From NCBI GenBank assembly GCA_037783545.1, contig JBBELK010000527.1:180202-244201 (forward strand): a DNA stretch of 64,000 nucleotides, read 5' to 3'. The notes beneath the pieces are model-generated. The model did no database searches. It saw nothing but the letters and a program-made list of their open reading frames with translations, and was not told the DNA's origin. Positions 50,099-63,928 of this stretch are shown here, one piece after another. Numbering within the stretch: position 1 is the first letter of the stretch; every line of letters starts with the position of its first letter. The position numbers were made by a program, and so were the translations under genes. This stretch comes from Henricia sp. BOLD:AAB3569. Taxonomy: Eukaryota; Echinodermata; Asteroidea; Spinulosida; Echinasteridae.

Positions 50099-53000
50099 CT
50101 AAAAAATTGACAGACTTTCGCCGGGAAATGGCAGAGAAATTTCAGAGTTTAGAACAAAACTGGGTTGGGGCTTCCTGGATGCTCCCGCAACCTGTGGCTG
50201 TCTGTACGCACCTCTTTGGTGTACTCCTGACTCCTGCGCATGCTCAGTCCTTCGGACTGTCGTTGACACGGCCCAGTTTGGGACGGGATTTTGGTCAAAG
50301 TGTGGTCCAAACGTCGGCAAATTTGGAGGTCGAAAAATTTTCCGACGAACTTCAAATTTTGCATGCTCCAAACACTCTATATTGCGCACTTGTCCTAAAA
50401 AATTGACAGACTTTCGCCGGGAAATGGCAGAGAAATTTCAGAGTTTAGAACAAAACTGGGTTGGGGCTTCCTGGATGCTCCCGCAACCTGTGGCTGTCTG
50501 TACGCACCTCTTTGGTGTACTCCTGACTCCTGCGCATGCTCAGTCCTTCGGACTGTTGTTGACACGGCCCAGTTTGGGACGGGATTTAGGTCAAAGTGTG
50601 GTCCAAACGTCGGCAAATTTGGAGGTCGAAAAATTTTCCGACGAACTTCAAATTTTGCATGCTCCAAACACTCTATATTGCGCACTTGTCCTAAAAAATT
50701 GACAGACTTTCGCCGGGAAATGGCAGAGAAATTTCAGAGTTTAGAACAAAACTGGGTTGGGGCTTCCTGGATGCTCCCGCAACCTGTGGCTGTCTGTACG
50801 CACCTCTTTGGTGTACTCCTGACTCCTGCGCATGCTCAGTCCTTCGGACTGTCGTTGACACGGCCCAGTTTGGGACGGAATTTTGGTCAAAGTGTGGTCC
50901 AAACGTCGGCAAATTTGGAGGTCGAACAATTTTCCGACGAACTTCAAATTTTGCATGCTCCAAACACTCTATATTGCGCACTTGTCCTAAAAAATTGACA
51001 GACTTTCGCCGGGAATTGGCAGAGAAATTTAAGAGTTTAGAACAAAACTGGGTTGGGGCTTCCTGGATGCTCCCGCAACCTGTGGCTGTCTGTACGCACC
51101 TCTTTGGTGTACTCCTGACTCCTGCGCATGCTCAGTCCTTCGGACTGTCGTTGACACGGCCCAGTTTGGGACGGAATTTTGGTCAAAGTGTGGTCCAAAC
51201 GTCGGCAAATTTGGAGGTCGAAAAATTTTCCGACGAACTTCAAATTTTGCATGCTCCAAACACTCTATATTGCGCACTTGTCCTAAAAAAATGACAGACT
51301 TTCGCCGGGAAATGGCAGAGAAATTTCAGAGTTTAGAACAAAACTGGGTTGGGGCTTCCTGGATGCTCCCGCAACCTGTGGCTGTCTGTACGCACCTCTT
51401 TGGTGTACTCCTGACTCCTGCGCATGCTCAATCCTTCGGACTGTCGTTGACACGGCCCAGTTTGGGACGGAATTTTGGTCAAAGTGTGGTCCAAACGTCG
51501 GCAAATTTGGAGGTCGAAAAATTTTCCGACGAACTTCAAATTTTGCATGCTCCAAACACTCTATATTGCGCACTTGTCCTAAAAAATTGACAGACTTTCG
51601 CCGGGAAATGGCAGAGAAATTTCAGAGTTTAGAAAAAAACTGGGTTGGGGCTTCCTGGATGCTCCCGCAACCTGTGGCTGTCTGTACGCACCTCTTTGGT
51701 GTACTCCTGACTCCTGCGCATGCTCAGTCCTTCGGACTGTCGTTGACACGGCCCAGTTTGGGACGGGATTTTGGTCAAAGTGTGGTCCAAACGTCGGCAA
51801 ATTTGGAGGTCGAAAAATTTTCCGACGAACTTCAAAATTTGCATGCTCCAAACACTCTATATTGCGCACTTCTCCTAAAAAATTGACAGACTTTCGCCGG
51901 GAAATGGCAGAGAAATTTCAGAGTTTAGAAAAAAAACTGGGTTGGGGCTTCCTGGATGCTCCCGCAACCTGTGGCTGTCTGTACGCACCTCTTTGGTGTA
52001 CTCCTGACTCCTGCGCATGCTCAATCCTTCGGACTGTCGTTGACACGGCCCAGTTTGGGACGGAATTTTGGTCAAAGTGTGGTCCAAACGTCGGCAAATT
52101 TGGAGGTCGAAAAATTTTCCGACGAACTTCAAATTTTGCATGCCCCAAACACTCTATATTGCGCACTTGTCCTAAAAAATTGACAGACTTTCGCCGGGAA
52201 ATGGCAGAGAAATTTCAGAGTTTAGAAAAAAAAACTGGGTTGGGGCTTCCTGGATGCTCCCGCAACCTGTGGCTGTCTGTACGCACCTCTTTGGTGTACT
52301 CCTGACTCCTGCGCATGCTCAGTCCTTCGGACTGTCGTTGACACGGCCCAGTTTGGGACGGGATTTAGGTCAAAGTGTGGTCCAAACGTCGGCAAATTTG
52401 GAGGTCGAAAAATTTTCCGACGAACTTCAAATTTTGCATGCTCCAAACACTCTATATTGCGCACTTGTCCTAAAAAATTGACAGACTTTCGCCGGGAAAT
52501 GGCAGAGAAATTTCAGAGTTTAGAACAAAACTGGGTTGGGGCTTCCTGGATGCTCCCGCAACCTGTGGCTGTCTGTACGCACCTCTTTGGTGTACTCCTG
52601 ACTCCTGCGCATGCTCAATCCTTCGGACTGTCGTTGACACGGCCCAGTTTGGGACGGAATTTTGGTCAAAGTGTGGTCCAAACGTCGGCAAATTTGGAGG
52701 TCGAAAAATTTTCCGACGAACTTCAAATTTTGCATGCTCCAAACACTATATATTGCGCACTTGTCCTAAAAAATTGACAGACTTTCGCCGGGAAATGGCA
52801 GAGAAATTTCAGAGTTTAGAAAAAAAACTGGGTTGGGGCTTCCTGGATGCTCCCGCAACCTGTGGCTGTCTGTACGCACCTCTTTGGTGTACTCCTGACT
52901 CCTGCGCATGCTCAGTCCTTCGGACTGTCGTTGACACGGCCCAGTTTGGGACGGGATTTAGGTCAAAGTGTGGTCCAAACGTCGGCAAATTTGGAGGTCG

Positions 53001-53623
53001 AAAAATTTTCCGACGAACTTCAAATTTTGCATGTTCCAAACACTCTATATTGCGCACTTGTCCTAAAAAATTGACAGACTTTCGCCGGGAAATGGCAGAG
53101 AAATTTCAGAGTTTAGAACAAAACTGGGTTGGGGCTTCCTGGATGCTCCCGCAACCTGTGGCTGTCTGTACGCACCTCTTTGGTGTACTCCTGACTCCTG
53201 CGCATGCTCAGTCCTTCGGACTGTCGTTGACACGGCCCAGTTTGGGACGAGATTTTGGTCAAAGTGTGGTCCAAACGTCGGCAAATTTGGAGGTCGCAAA
53301 ATTTTCCGACGAACTTCAAATTTTGCATGCTCCAAACACTCTATATTGCGCACTTGTCCTAAAAATTTGACAGACTTTCGCCGGGAAATGGCAGAGAAAT
53401 TTCACAGTTTAGAAAAAAACTGGGTTGGGGCTTCCTGGATGCTCCCGCAACCTGTGGCTGTCTGTACGCACCTCTTTGGTGTACTCCTGACTCCTGCGCA
53501 TGCTCAATCCTTCGGACTGTCGTTGACACGGCCCAGTTTGGGACGGAATTTTGGTCAAAGTGTGGTCCAAACGTCGGCAAATTTGGAGGTCGAAGAATTT
53601 TCCGACGAACTTCAAATTTTGCA
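50099..53623 (+). repeat. S297 zone VI: 296-bp units with TTTAGAACAAAACTGGG
   Basis: Twelve units. Most have the A run interrupted by C (GAACAAAACTGG). CTCAATCCTTCGG marks units near 51430, 52022, 52617 and 53505; GGATTTAGGTC marks units near 50585, 52364 and 52958. The last three units (52753-53623) form a module that recurs near 55711 and 59551. Confidence 0.85.
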
Positions 53624-54180
53624 TGCTCCTAACACTCTATATTGCGCACTTGTCCTAAAAAATTGACAGACTTTCGCGGGAAATTGCAGAGAAATTTCAA
53701 AGTTTAGGAAAAAAGGGGTTGGGGCTTCCTGGATGCTCCCGCAACCTGTGGCTGTCTGTACACACCTCTTTGGTGTACTCCTGATTCGTGCGCATGCTCA
53801 GTACTTCGGACTGTCGTAGATACGGCCCAGTTTGGGACGGGATTTTGGTCAAAGTGTGGTCCAAACGTCGGCAAATTTGGAGGTCGAATAATTTTCCGAC
53901 GAACTTCAAATTTTGCATGCTCCTAACACTCTATATTGCGCACTTGTCCTAAAAATTGACAGACTTTCGCCGGGAAATTGCAGAGAAATTTCAAAGTTTA
54001 GGAAAAAAAGGGGTTGGGGCTTCCTGGATGCTCCCGCAACCTGTGGCTGTCTGTACACACCTCTTTGGTGTACTCCTGATTCGTGCGCATGCTCAGTACT
54101 TCGGACTGTCGTAGATACGGCCCAGTTTGGGACGGGATTTGGTCAAAGTGTGGTCCAAACGTCGGCAAATTTGGAGGTCG
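53624..54180 (+). repeat. S297 subfamily B block 1 (about 2 units)
   Basis: Subfamily B differs from A at linked sites: AAATTGCAGAG, CAAAGTTTAGG, AAAAAGGGGTTGG, GTACACACC, GATTCGTGCGC, CAGTACTTCGG, GTAGATACGG, GTCGAATAATT and CTCCTAACAC. All appear together in this block. It returns to A at GTCGAACAATT (54179) and CTCCAAACAC. Confidence 0.9.
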
Positions 54181-56548
54181 AACAATTTTCCGACGAACTT
54201 CAAATTTTGCATGCTCCAAACACTCTATATTGCGCACTTGTCCTAAAAAATTGACAGACTTTCGCCGGGAATGGCAGAGAAATTTCAGAGTTTAGAACAA
54301 AACTGGGTTGGGGCTTCCTGGATGCTCCCGCAACCTGTGGCTGTCTGTACGCACCTCTTTGGTGTACTCCTGACTCCTGCGCATGCTCAGTCCTTCGGAC
54401 TGTCGTTGACACGGCCCAGTTTGGGACGGAATTTTGGTCAAAGTGTGGTCCAAACGTCGGCAAATTTGGAGGTCGAAAAATTTTCCGACGAACTTCAAAT
54501 TTTGCATGCTCCAAACACTCTATATTGCGCACTTGTCCTAAAAAATTGACAGACTTTCGCCGGGGGAAATGGCAGAGAAATTTCAGAGTTTAGAACAAAA
54601 CTGGGTTGGGGCTTCCTGGATGCTCCCGCAACCTGTGGCTGTCTGTACGCACCTCTTTGGTGTACTCCTGACTCCTGCGCATGCTCAATCCTTCGGACTG
54701 TCGTTGACACGGCCCAGTTTGGACGGAATTTTGGTCAAAGTGTGGTCCAAACGTCGGCAAATTTGGAGGTCGAAAAATTTTCCGACGAACTTCAAATTTT
54801 GCATGCTCCAAACACTCTATATTGCGCACTTGTCCTAAAAAATTGACAGACTTTCGCCGGGAAATGGCAGAGAAATTTCAGAGTTTAGAAAAAAACTGGG
54901 TTGGGGCTTCCTGGATGCTCCCGCAACCTGTGGCTGTCTGTACGCACCTCTTTGGTGTACTCCTGACTCCTGCGCATGCTCAGTCCTTCGGACTGTCGTT
55001 GACACGGCCCAGTTTGGGACGGGATTTTGGTCAAAGTGTGGTCCAAACGTCGGCAAATTTGGAGGTCGAAAAATTTTCCGACGAACTTCAAATTTTGCAT
55101 GCTCCAAACACTCTATATTGCGCACTTGTCCTAAAAAATTGACAGACTTTCGCCGGGAAATGGCAGAGAAATTTCAGAGTTTAGAAAAAAAACTGGGTTG
55201 GGGCTTCCTGGATGCTCCCGCAACCTGTGGCTGTCTGTACGCACCTCTTTGGTGTACTCCTGACTACTGCGCATGCTCAGTCCTTCGGACTGTCGTTGAC
55301 ACGGCCCAGTTTGGGACGGGATTTAGGTCAAAGTGTGGTCCAAACGTCGGCAAATTTGGAGGTCGAAAAATTTTCCGACGAACTTCAAATTTTGCATGCT
55401 CCAAACACTCTATATTGCGCACTTGTCCTAAAAAATTGACAGACTTTCGCCGGGAAATGGCAGAGAAATTTCAGAGTTTAGAACAAAACTGGGTTGGGGC
55501 TTCCTGGATGCTCCCGCAACCTGTGGCTGTCTGTACGCACCTCTTTGGTGTACTCCTGACTCCTGCGCATGCTCAATCCTTCGGACTGTCGTTGACACGG
55601 CCCAGTTTGGGACGGAATTTTGGTCAAAGTGTGGTCCAAACGTCGGCAAATTTGGAGGTCGAAAAATTTTCCGACGAACTTCAAATTTTGCATGCTCCAA
55701 ACACTCTATATTGCGCACTTGTCCTAAAAAATTGACAGACTTTCGCCGGGAAATGGCAGAGAAATTTCAGAGTTTAGAAAAAAAACTGGGTTGGGGCTTC
55801 CTGGATGCTCCCGCAACCTGTGGCTGTCTGTACGCACCTCTTTGGTGTACTCCTGACTCCTGCGCATGCTCAGTCCTTCGGACTGTCGTTGACACGGCCC
55901 AGTTTGGGACGGGATTTAGGTCAAAGTGTGGTCCAAACGTCGGCAAATTTGGAGGTCGAAAAATTTTCCGACGAACTTCAAATTTTGCATGTTCCAAACA
56001 CTCTATATTGCGCACTTGTCCTAAAAAATTGACAGACTTTCGCCGGGAAATGGCAGAGAAATTTCAGAGTTTAGAACAAAACTGGGTTGGGGCTTCCTGG
56101 ATGCTCCCGCAACCTGTGGCTGTCTGTACGCACCTCTTTGGTGTACTCCTGACTCCTGCGCATGCTCAGTCCTTCGGACTGTCGTTGACACGGCCCAGTT
56201 TGGGACGGGATTTTGGTCAAAGTGTGGTCCAAACGTCGGCAAATTTGGAGGTCGCAAAATTTTCCGACGAACTTCAAATTTTGCATGCTCCAAACACTCT
56301 ATATTGCGCACTTGTCCTAAAAAATTGACAGACTTTCGCCGGGAAATGGCAGAGAAATTTCACAGTTTAGAAAAAAACTGGGTTGGGGCTTCCTGGATGC
56401 TCCCGCAACCTGTGGCTGTCTGTACGCACCTCTTTGGTGTACTCCTGACTCCTGCGCATGCTCAATCCTTCGGACTGTCGTTGACACGGCCCAGTTTGGG
56501 ACGGAATTTTGGTCAAAGTGTGGTCCAAACGTCGGCAAATTTGGAGGT
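54181..56548 (+). repeat. S297 subfamily A block between B blocks 1 and 2
   Basis: Eight units of type A carry small indels (CCGGGAATGG near 54268, CCGGGGGAAATGG near 54560, TTTGGACGG near 54719). It ends with the three-unit module GGATTTAGG / GGTCGCAAAATT / TTTCACAG that also precedes B blocks 1 and 3. Confidence 0.87.
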
Positions 56549-58020
56549 CGAATAATTTTCCGACGAACTTCAAATTTTGCATGCTCCTAACACTCTATAT
56601 TGCGCACTTGTCCTAAAAAATTGACAGACTTTCGCCGGGAATTGCAGAGAAATTTCAAAGTTTAGGAAAAAAAGGGGTTGGGGCTTCCTGGATGCTCCCG
56701 CAACCTGTGGCTGTCTGTACACACCTCTTTGGTGTACTCCTGATTCGTGCGCATGCTCAGTACTTCGGACTGTCGTAGATACGGCCCAGTTTGGGACGGG
56801 ATTTTGGTCAAAGTGTGGTCCAAACGTCGGCAAATTTGGAGGTCGAATAATTTTCCGACGAACTTCAAATTTTGCATGCTCCTAACACTCTATATTGCGC
56901 ACTTGTCCTAAAAAATTGACAGACTTTCGCCGGGAAATTGCAGAGAAATTTCAAAGTTTAGGAAAAAAAGGGGTTGGGGCTTCCTGGATGCTCCCGCAAC
57001 CTGTGGCTGTCTGTACACACCTCTTTGGTGTACTCCTGATTCGTGCGCATGCTCAGTACTTCGGACTGTCGTAGATACGGCCCAGTTTGGGACGGGATTT
57101 TGGTCAAAGTGTGGTCCAAACGTCGGCAAATTTGGAGGTCGAATAATTTTCCGACGAACTTCAAATTTTGCATGCTCCTAACACTCTATATTGCGCACTT
57201 GTCCTAAAAAATTGACAGACTTTCGCCGGGAAATTGCAGAGAAATTTCAAAGTTTAGGAAAAAAAGGGGTTGGGGCTTCCTGGATGCTCCCGCAACCTGT
57301 GGCTGTCTGTACACACCTCTTTGGTGTACTCCTGATTCGTGCGCATGCTCAGTACTTCGGACTGTCGTAGATACGGCCCAGTTTGGGACGGGATTTTGGT
57401 CAAAGTGTGGTCCAAACGTCGGCAAATTTGGAGGTCGAATAATTTTCCGACGAACTTCAAATTTTGCATGCTCCTAACACTCTATATTGCGCACTTGTCC
57501 TAAAAAATTGACAGACTTTCGACGGGAAATTGCACAAAGTTAAGGAAAAAAAGGGGTTGGGGCTTCCTGGATGCTACCGCAACCTGTGGCTGTCTGTACA
57601 CACCTCTTTGGTGTACTCCTGATTCGTGCGCATGCTCAGTACTTCGGACTGTCGTAGATACGGCCCAGTTTGGGACGGGATTTTGGTCAAAGTGTGGTCC
57701 AAACGTCGGCAAATTTGGAGGTCGAATAATTTTCCGACGAACTTCAAATTTTGCATGCTCCTAACACTCTATATTGCGCACTTGTCCTAAAAAATTGACA
57801 GACTTTCGCCGGGAAATTGCAGAGAAATTTCAAAGTTTAGGAAAAAAAGGGGTTGGGGCTTCCTGGATGTTCCCGCAACCTGTGGCTGTCTGTACACACC
57901 TCTTTGGTGTACTCCTGATTCGTGCGCATGCTCAGTACTTCGGACTGTCGTAGATACGGCCCAGTTTGGGACGGGATTTTGGTCAAAGTGTGGTCCAAAC
58001 GTCGGCAAATTTGGAGGTCG
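56549..58020 (+). repeat. S297 subfamily B block 2 (about 5 units)
   Basis: All B marks are present. It contains a 287-bp unit starting near 57499 (GGGAAATTGCACAAAG, 9 bp short) and a unit with GGATGTTCCCGC near 57868. Both recur 3841 bp later in block 3. Confidence 0.9.
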
Positions 58021-60390
58021 AACAATTTTCCGACGAACTTCAAATTTTGCATGCTCCAAACACTCTATATTGCGCACTTGTCCTAAAAAATTGACAGACT
58101 TTCGCCGGGAATTGGCAGAGAAATTTCAGAGTTTAGAACAAAACTGGGTTGGGGCTTCCTGGATGCTCCCGCAACCTGTGGCTGTCTGTACGCACCTCTT
58201 TGGTGTACTCCTGACTCCTGCGCATGCTCAGTCCTTCGGACTGTCGTTGACACGGCCCAGTTTGGGACGGAATTTTGGTCAAAGTGTGGTCCAAACGTCG
58301 GCAAATTTGGAGGTCGAAAATTTTCCGACGAACTTCAAATTTTGCATGCTCCAAACACTCTATATTGCGCACTTGTCCTAAAAAATTGACAGACTTTCGC
58401 CGGGAAATGGCAGAGAAATTTCAGAGTTTAGAACAAAACTGGGTTGGGGCTTCCTGGATGCTCCCGCAACCTGTGGCTGTCTGTACGCACCTCTTTGGTG
58501 TACTCCTGACTCCTGCGCATGCTCAATCCTTCGGACTGTCGTTGACACGGCCCAGTTTGGGACGGAATTTTGGTCAAAGTGTGGTCCAAACGTCGGCAAA
58601 TTTGGAGGTCGAAAAATTTTCCGACGAACTTCAAATTTTGCATGCTCCAAACACTCTATATTGCGCACTTGTCCTAAAAAATTGACAGACTTTCGCCGGG
58701 AAATGGCAGAGAAATTTCAGAGTTTAGAAAAAAAACTGGGTTGGGGCTTCCTGGATGCTCCCGCAACCTGTGGCTGTCTGTACGCACCTCTTTGGTGTAC
58801 TCCTGACTCCTGCGCATGCTCAGTCCTTCGGACTGTCGTTGACACGGCCCAGTTTGGGACGGGATTTTGGTCAAAGTGTGGTCCAAACGTCGGCAAATTT
58901 GGAGGTCGAAAAATTTTCCGACGAACTTCAAATTTTGCATGCTCCAAACACTCTATATTGCGCACTTGTCCTAAAAAATTGACAGACTTTCGCCGGGAAA
59001 TGGCAGAGAAATTTCAGAGTTTAGAAAAAAAACTGGGTTGGGGCTTCCTGGATGCTCCCGCAACCTGTGGCTGTCTGTACGCACCTCTTTGGTGTACTCC
59101 TGACTCCTGCGCATGCTCAGTCCTTCGGACTGTCGTTGACACGGCCCAGTTTGGGACGGGATTTAGGTCAAAGTGTGGTCCAAACGTCGGCAAATTTGGA
59201 GGTCGAAAAATTTTCCGACGAACTTCAAATTTTGCATGCTCCAAACACTCTATATTGCGCACTTGTCCTAAAAAATTGACAGACTTTCGCCGGGAAATGG
59301 CAGAGAAATTTCAGAGTTTAGAACAAAACTGGGTTGGGGCTTCCTGGATGCTCCCGCAACCTGTGGCTGTCTGTACGCACCTCTTTGGTGTACTCCTGAC
59401 TCCTGCGCATGCTCAATCCTTCGGACTGTCGTTGACACGGCCCAGTTTGGGACGGAATTTTGGTCAAAGTGTGGTCCAAACGTCGGCAAATTTGGAGGTC
59501 GAAAAATTTTCCGACGAACTTCAAATTTTGCATGCTCCAAACACTCTATATTGCGCACTTGTCCTAAAAAATTGACAGACTTTCGCCGGGAAATGGCAGA
59601 GAAATTTCAGAGTTTAGAAAAAAAACTGGGTTGGGGCTTCCTGGATGCTCCCGCAACCTGTGGCTGTCTGTACGCACCTCTTTGGTGTACTCCTGACTCC
59701 TGCGCATGCTCAGTCCTTCGGACTGTCGTTGACACGGCCCAGTTTGGGACGGGATTTAGGTCAAAGTGTGGTCCAAACGTCGGCAAATTTGGAGGTCGAA
59801 AAATTTTCCGACGAACTTCAAATTTTGCATGTTCCAAACACTCTATATTGCGCACTTGTCCTAAAAAATTGACAGACTTTCGCCGGGAAATGGCAGAGAA
59901 ATTTCAGAGTTTAGAACAAAACTGGGTTGGGGCTTCCTGGATGCTCCCGCAACCTGTGGCTGTCTGTACGCACCTCTTTGGTGTACTCCTGACTCCTGCG
60001 CATGCTCAGTCCTTCGGACTGTCGTTGACACGGCCCAGTTTGGGACGGGATTTTGGTCAAAGTGTGGTCCAAACGTCGGCAAATTTGGAGGTCGCAAAAT
60101 TTTCCGACGAACTTCAAATTTTGCATGCTCCAAACACTCTATATTGCGCACTTGTCCTAAAAAATTGACAGACTTTCGCCGGGAAATGGCAGAGAAATTT
60201 CACAGTTTAGAAAAAAACTGGGTTGGGGCTTCCTGGATGCTCCCGCAACCTGTGGCTGTCTGTACGCACCTCTTTGGTGTACTCCTGACTCCTGCGCATG
60301 CTCAATCCTTCGGACTGTCGTTGACACGGCCCAGTTTGGGACGGAATTTTGGTCAAAGTGTGGTCCAAACGTCGGCAAATTTGGAGGTCG
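58021..60390 (+). repeat. S297 subfamily A block between B blocks 2 and 3
   Basis: Eight type A units match those of 54181-56548 with an offset of about 3840 bp (13 units), including CATGTTCCAAAC (near 55990 and 59830) and TTTCACAG (near 56362 and 60202). Confidence 0.88.
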
Positions 60391-63300
60391 AATAATTTTC
60401 CGACGAACTTCAAATTTTGCATGCTCCTAACACTCTATATTGCGCACTTGTCCTAAAAAATTGACAGACTTTCGCCGGGAAATTGCAGAGAAATTTCAAA
60501 GTTTAGGAAAAAAAGGGGTTGGGGCTTCCTGGATGCTCCCGCAACCTGTGGCTGTCTGTACACACCTCTTTGGTGTACTCCTGATTCGTGCGCATGCTCA
60601 GTACTTCGGACTGTCGTAGATACGGCCCAGTTTGGGACGGGATTTTGGTCAAAGTGTGGTCCAAACGTCGGCAAATTTGGAGGTCGAATAATTTTCCGAC
60701 GAACTTCAAATTTTGCATGCTCCTAACACTCTATATTGCGCACTTGTCCTAAAAAATTGACAGACTTTCGCCGGGAAATTGCAGAGAAATTTCAAAGTTT
60801 AGGAAAAAAAGGGGTTGGGGCTTCCTGGATGCTCCCGCAACCTGTGGCTGTCTGTACACACCTCTTTGGTGTACTCCTGATTCGTGCGCATGCTCAGTAC
60901 TTCGGACTGTCGTAGATACGGCCCAGTTTGGGACGGGATTTTGGTCAAAGTGTGGTCCAAACGTCGGCAAATTTGGAGGTCGAATAATTTTCCGACGAAC
61001 TTCAAATTTTGCATGCTCCTAACACTCTATATTGCGCACTTGTCCTAAAAAATTGACAGACTTTCGCCGGGAAATTGCAGAGAAATTTCAAAGTTTAGGA
61101 AAAAAAGGGGTTGGGGCTTCCTGGATGCTCCCGCAACCTGTGGCTGTCTGTACACACCTCTTTGGTGTACTCCTGATTCGTGCGCATGCTCAGTACTTCG
61201 GACTGTCGTAGATACGGCCCAGTTTGGGACGGGATTTTGGTCAAAGTGTGGTCCAAACGTCGGCAAATTTGGAGGTCGAATAATTTTCCGACGAACTTCA
61301 AATTTTGCATGCTCCTAACACTCTATATTGCGCACTTGTCCTAAAAAATTGACAGACTTTCGACGGGAAATTGCACAAAGTTAAGGAAAAAAAGGGGTTG
61401 GGGCTTCCTGGATGCTACCGCAACCTGTGGCTGTCTGTACACACCTCTTTGGTGTACTCCTGATTCGTGCGCATGCTCAGTACTTCGGACTGTCGTAGAT
61501 ACGGCCCAGTTTGGGACGGGATTTTGGTCAAAGTGTGGTCCAAACGTCGGCAAATTTGGAGGTCGAATAATTTTCCGACGAACTTCAAATTTTGCATGCT
61601 CCTAACACTCTATATTGCGCACTTGTCCTAAAAAATTGACAGACTTTCGCCGGGAAATTGCAGAGAAATTTCAAAGTTTAGGAAAAAAAGGGGTTGGGGC
61701 TTCCTGGATGTTCCCGCAACCTGTGGCTGTCTGTACACACCTCTTTGGTGTACTCCTGATTCGTGCGCATGCTCAGTACTTCGGACTGTCGTAGATACGG
61801 CCCAGTTTGGGACGGGATTTTGGTCAAAGTGTGGTCCAAACGTCGGCAAATTTGGAGGTCGAATAATTTTCCGACGAACTTCAAATTTTGCATGCTCCTA
61901 ACACTCTATATTGCGCACTTGTCCTAAAAAATTGACAGACTTTCGCCGGGAAATTGCAGAGAAATTTCAAAGTTTAGGAAAAAAAGGGGTTGGGGCTTCC
62001 TGGATGCTCCCGCAACCTGTGGCTGTCTGTACACACCTCTTTGGTGTACTCCTGATTCGTGCGCATGCTCAGTACTTCGGACTGTCGTAGATACGGCCCA
62101 GTTTGGGACGGGATTTTGGTCAAAGTGTGGTCCAAACGTCGGCAAATTTGGAGGTCGAATAATTTTCCGACGAACTTCAAATTTTGCATGCTCCTAACAC
62201 TCTATATTGCGCACTTGTCCTAAAAAATTGACAGACTTTCGCCGGGAAATTGCAGAGAAATTTCAAAGTTTAGGAAAAAAAGAGGTTGGGGCTTCCTGGA
62301 TGCTCCCGCAACCTGTGGCTGTCTGTACACACCTCTTTGGTGTACTCCTGATTCGTGCGCATGCTCAGTACTTCGGACTGTCGTAGATACGGCCCAGTTT
62401 GGGACGGGATTTTGGTCAAAGTGTGGTCCAAACGTCGGCAAATTTGGAGGTCGAATAATTTTCCGACGAACTTCAAATTGTGCATGCTCCTAACACTCTA
62501 TATTGCGCACTTGTCCTAAAAAATTGACAGACTTTCGCCGGGAAATTGCAGAGAAATTTCAAAGTTTAGGAAAAAAGGGGTTGGGGCTTCCTGGATGCTC
62601 CCGCAACCTGTGGCTGTCTGTACACACCTCTTTGGTGTACTCCTGATTCGTGCGCATGCTCAGTACTTCGGACTGTCGTAGATACGGCCCAGTTTGGGAC
62701 GGGATTTTGGTCAAAGTGTGGTCCAAACGTCGGCAAATTTGGAGGTCGAATAATTTTCCGACGAACTTCAAATTTTGCATGCTCCTAACACTCTATATTG
62801 CGCACTTGTCCTAAAAATTGACAGACTTTCGCCGGGAAATTGCAGAGAAATTTCAAAGTTTAGGAAAAAAAGGGGTTGGGCTTCCTGGATGCTCCCGCAA
62901 CCTGTGGCTGTCTGTACACACCTCTTTGGTGTACTCCTGATTCGTGCGCATGCTCAGTACTTCGGACTGTCGTAGATACGGCCCAGTTTGGGACGGGATT
63001 TTGGTCAAAGTGTGGTCCAAACGTCGGCAAATTTGGAGGTGGAATAATTTTCCAACGAACTTCAAATTTTGCATGCTCCTAACACTCTATATTGCGCACT
63101 AGTCCTAAAAAATTGACAGACTTTCGCCGGGAAATTGCAGAGAAATTTCAAAGTTTAGGAAAAAAAGGGGTTGGGGCTTCCTGGATGCTCCCGCAACCTG
63201 TGGCTGTCTGTACACACCTCTTTGGTGTACTCCTGATTCGTGCGCATGCTCAGTACTTCGGACTGTCGTAGATACGGCCCAGTTTGGGACGGGATTTTGG

Positions 63301-63928
63301 TCAAAGTGTGGTCCAAACGTCGGCAAATTTGGAGGTCGAATAATTTTCCGACGAACTTCAAATTTTGCATGCTCCTAACACTCTAAATTGCGCACTTGTC
63401 CTAAAAAATTGACAGACTTTCGCCGGGAAATTGCAGAGAAATTTCAAAGTTTAGAAAAAAAGGGGTTGGGGCTTCCTGGATGCTCCCGCAACCTGTGGCT
63501 GTCTGTACACACCTCTTTGGTGTACTCCTGATTCGTGCGCATGCTCAGTACTTCGGACTGTCGTAGATACGGCCCAGTTTGGGACGGGATTTTGGTCAAA
63601 GTGTGGTCCAAACGTCGGCAAATTTGGAGGTCGAATAATTTTCCGACGATCTTCAAATTTTGCATGCTCCTAACACTCTATATTGCGCACTTGTCCTAAA
63701 AAAATGACAGACTTTCGCCGGGAAATTGCAGAGAAATTTCAAAGTTTAGGAAAAAAAGGGGTTGGGGCTTCCTGGATGCTCCCGCAACCTGTGGCTGTCT
63801 GTACACACCTCTTTGGTGTACTCCTGATTCGTGCGCATGCTCAGTACTTCGGACTGTCGTAGATACGGCCCAGTTTGGGACGGGATTTTGGTCAAAGTGT
63901 GGTCCAAACGTCGGCAAATTTGGAGGTC
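60391..63928 (+). repeat. S297 subfamily B block 3 (about 12 units)
   Basis: This is the longest run of B units. The first five copy block 2; the next seven are near-consensus B with scattered changes (AAAAAAGAGGTTGG near 62280, GGTGGAATAATT near 63038, CACTAGTCC near 63099, CTCTAAATTGCG near 63383). Block length grows from about 2 to 5 to 12 units along the window. Confidence 0.9.
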
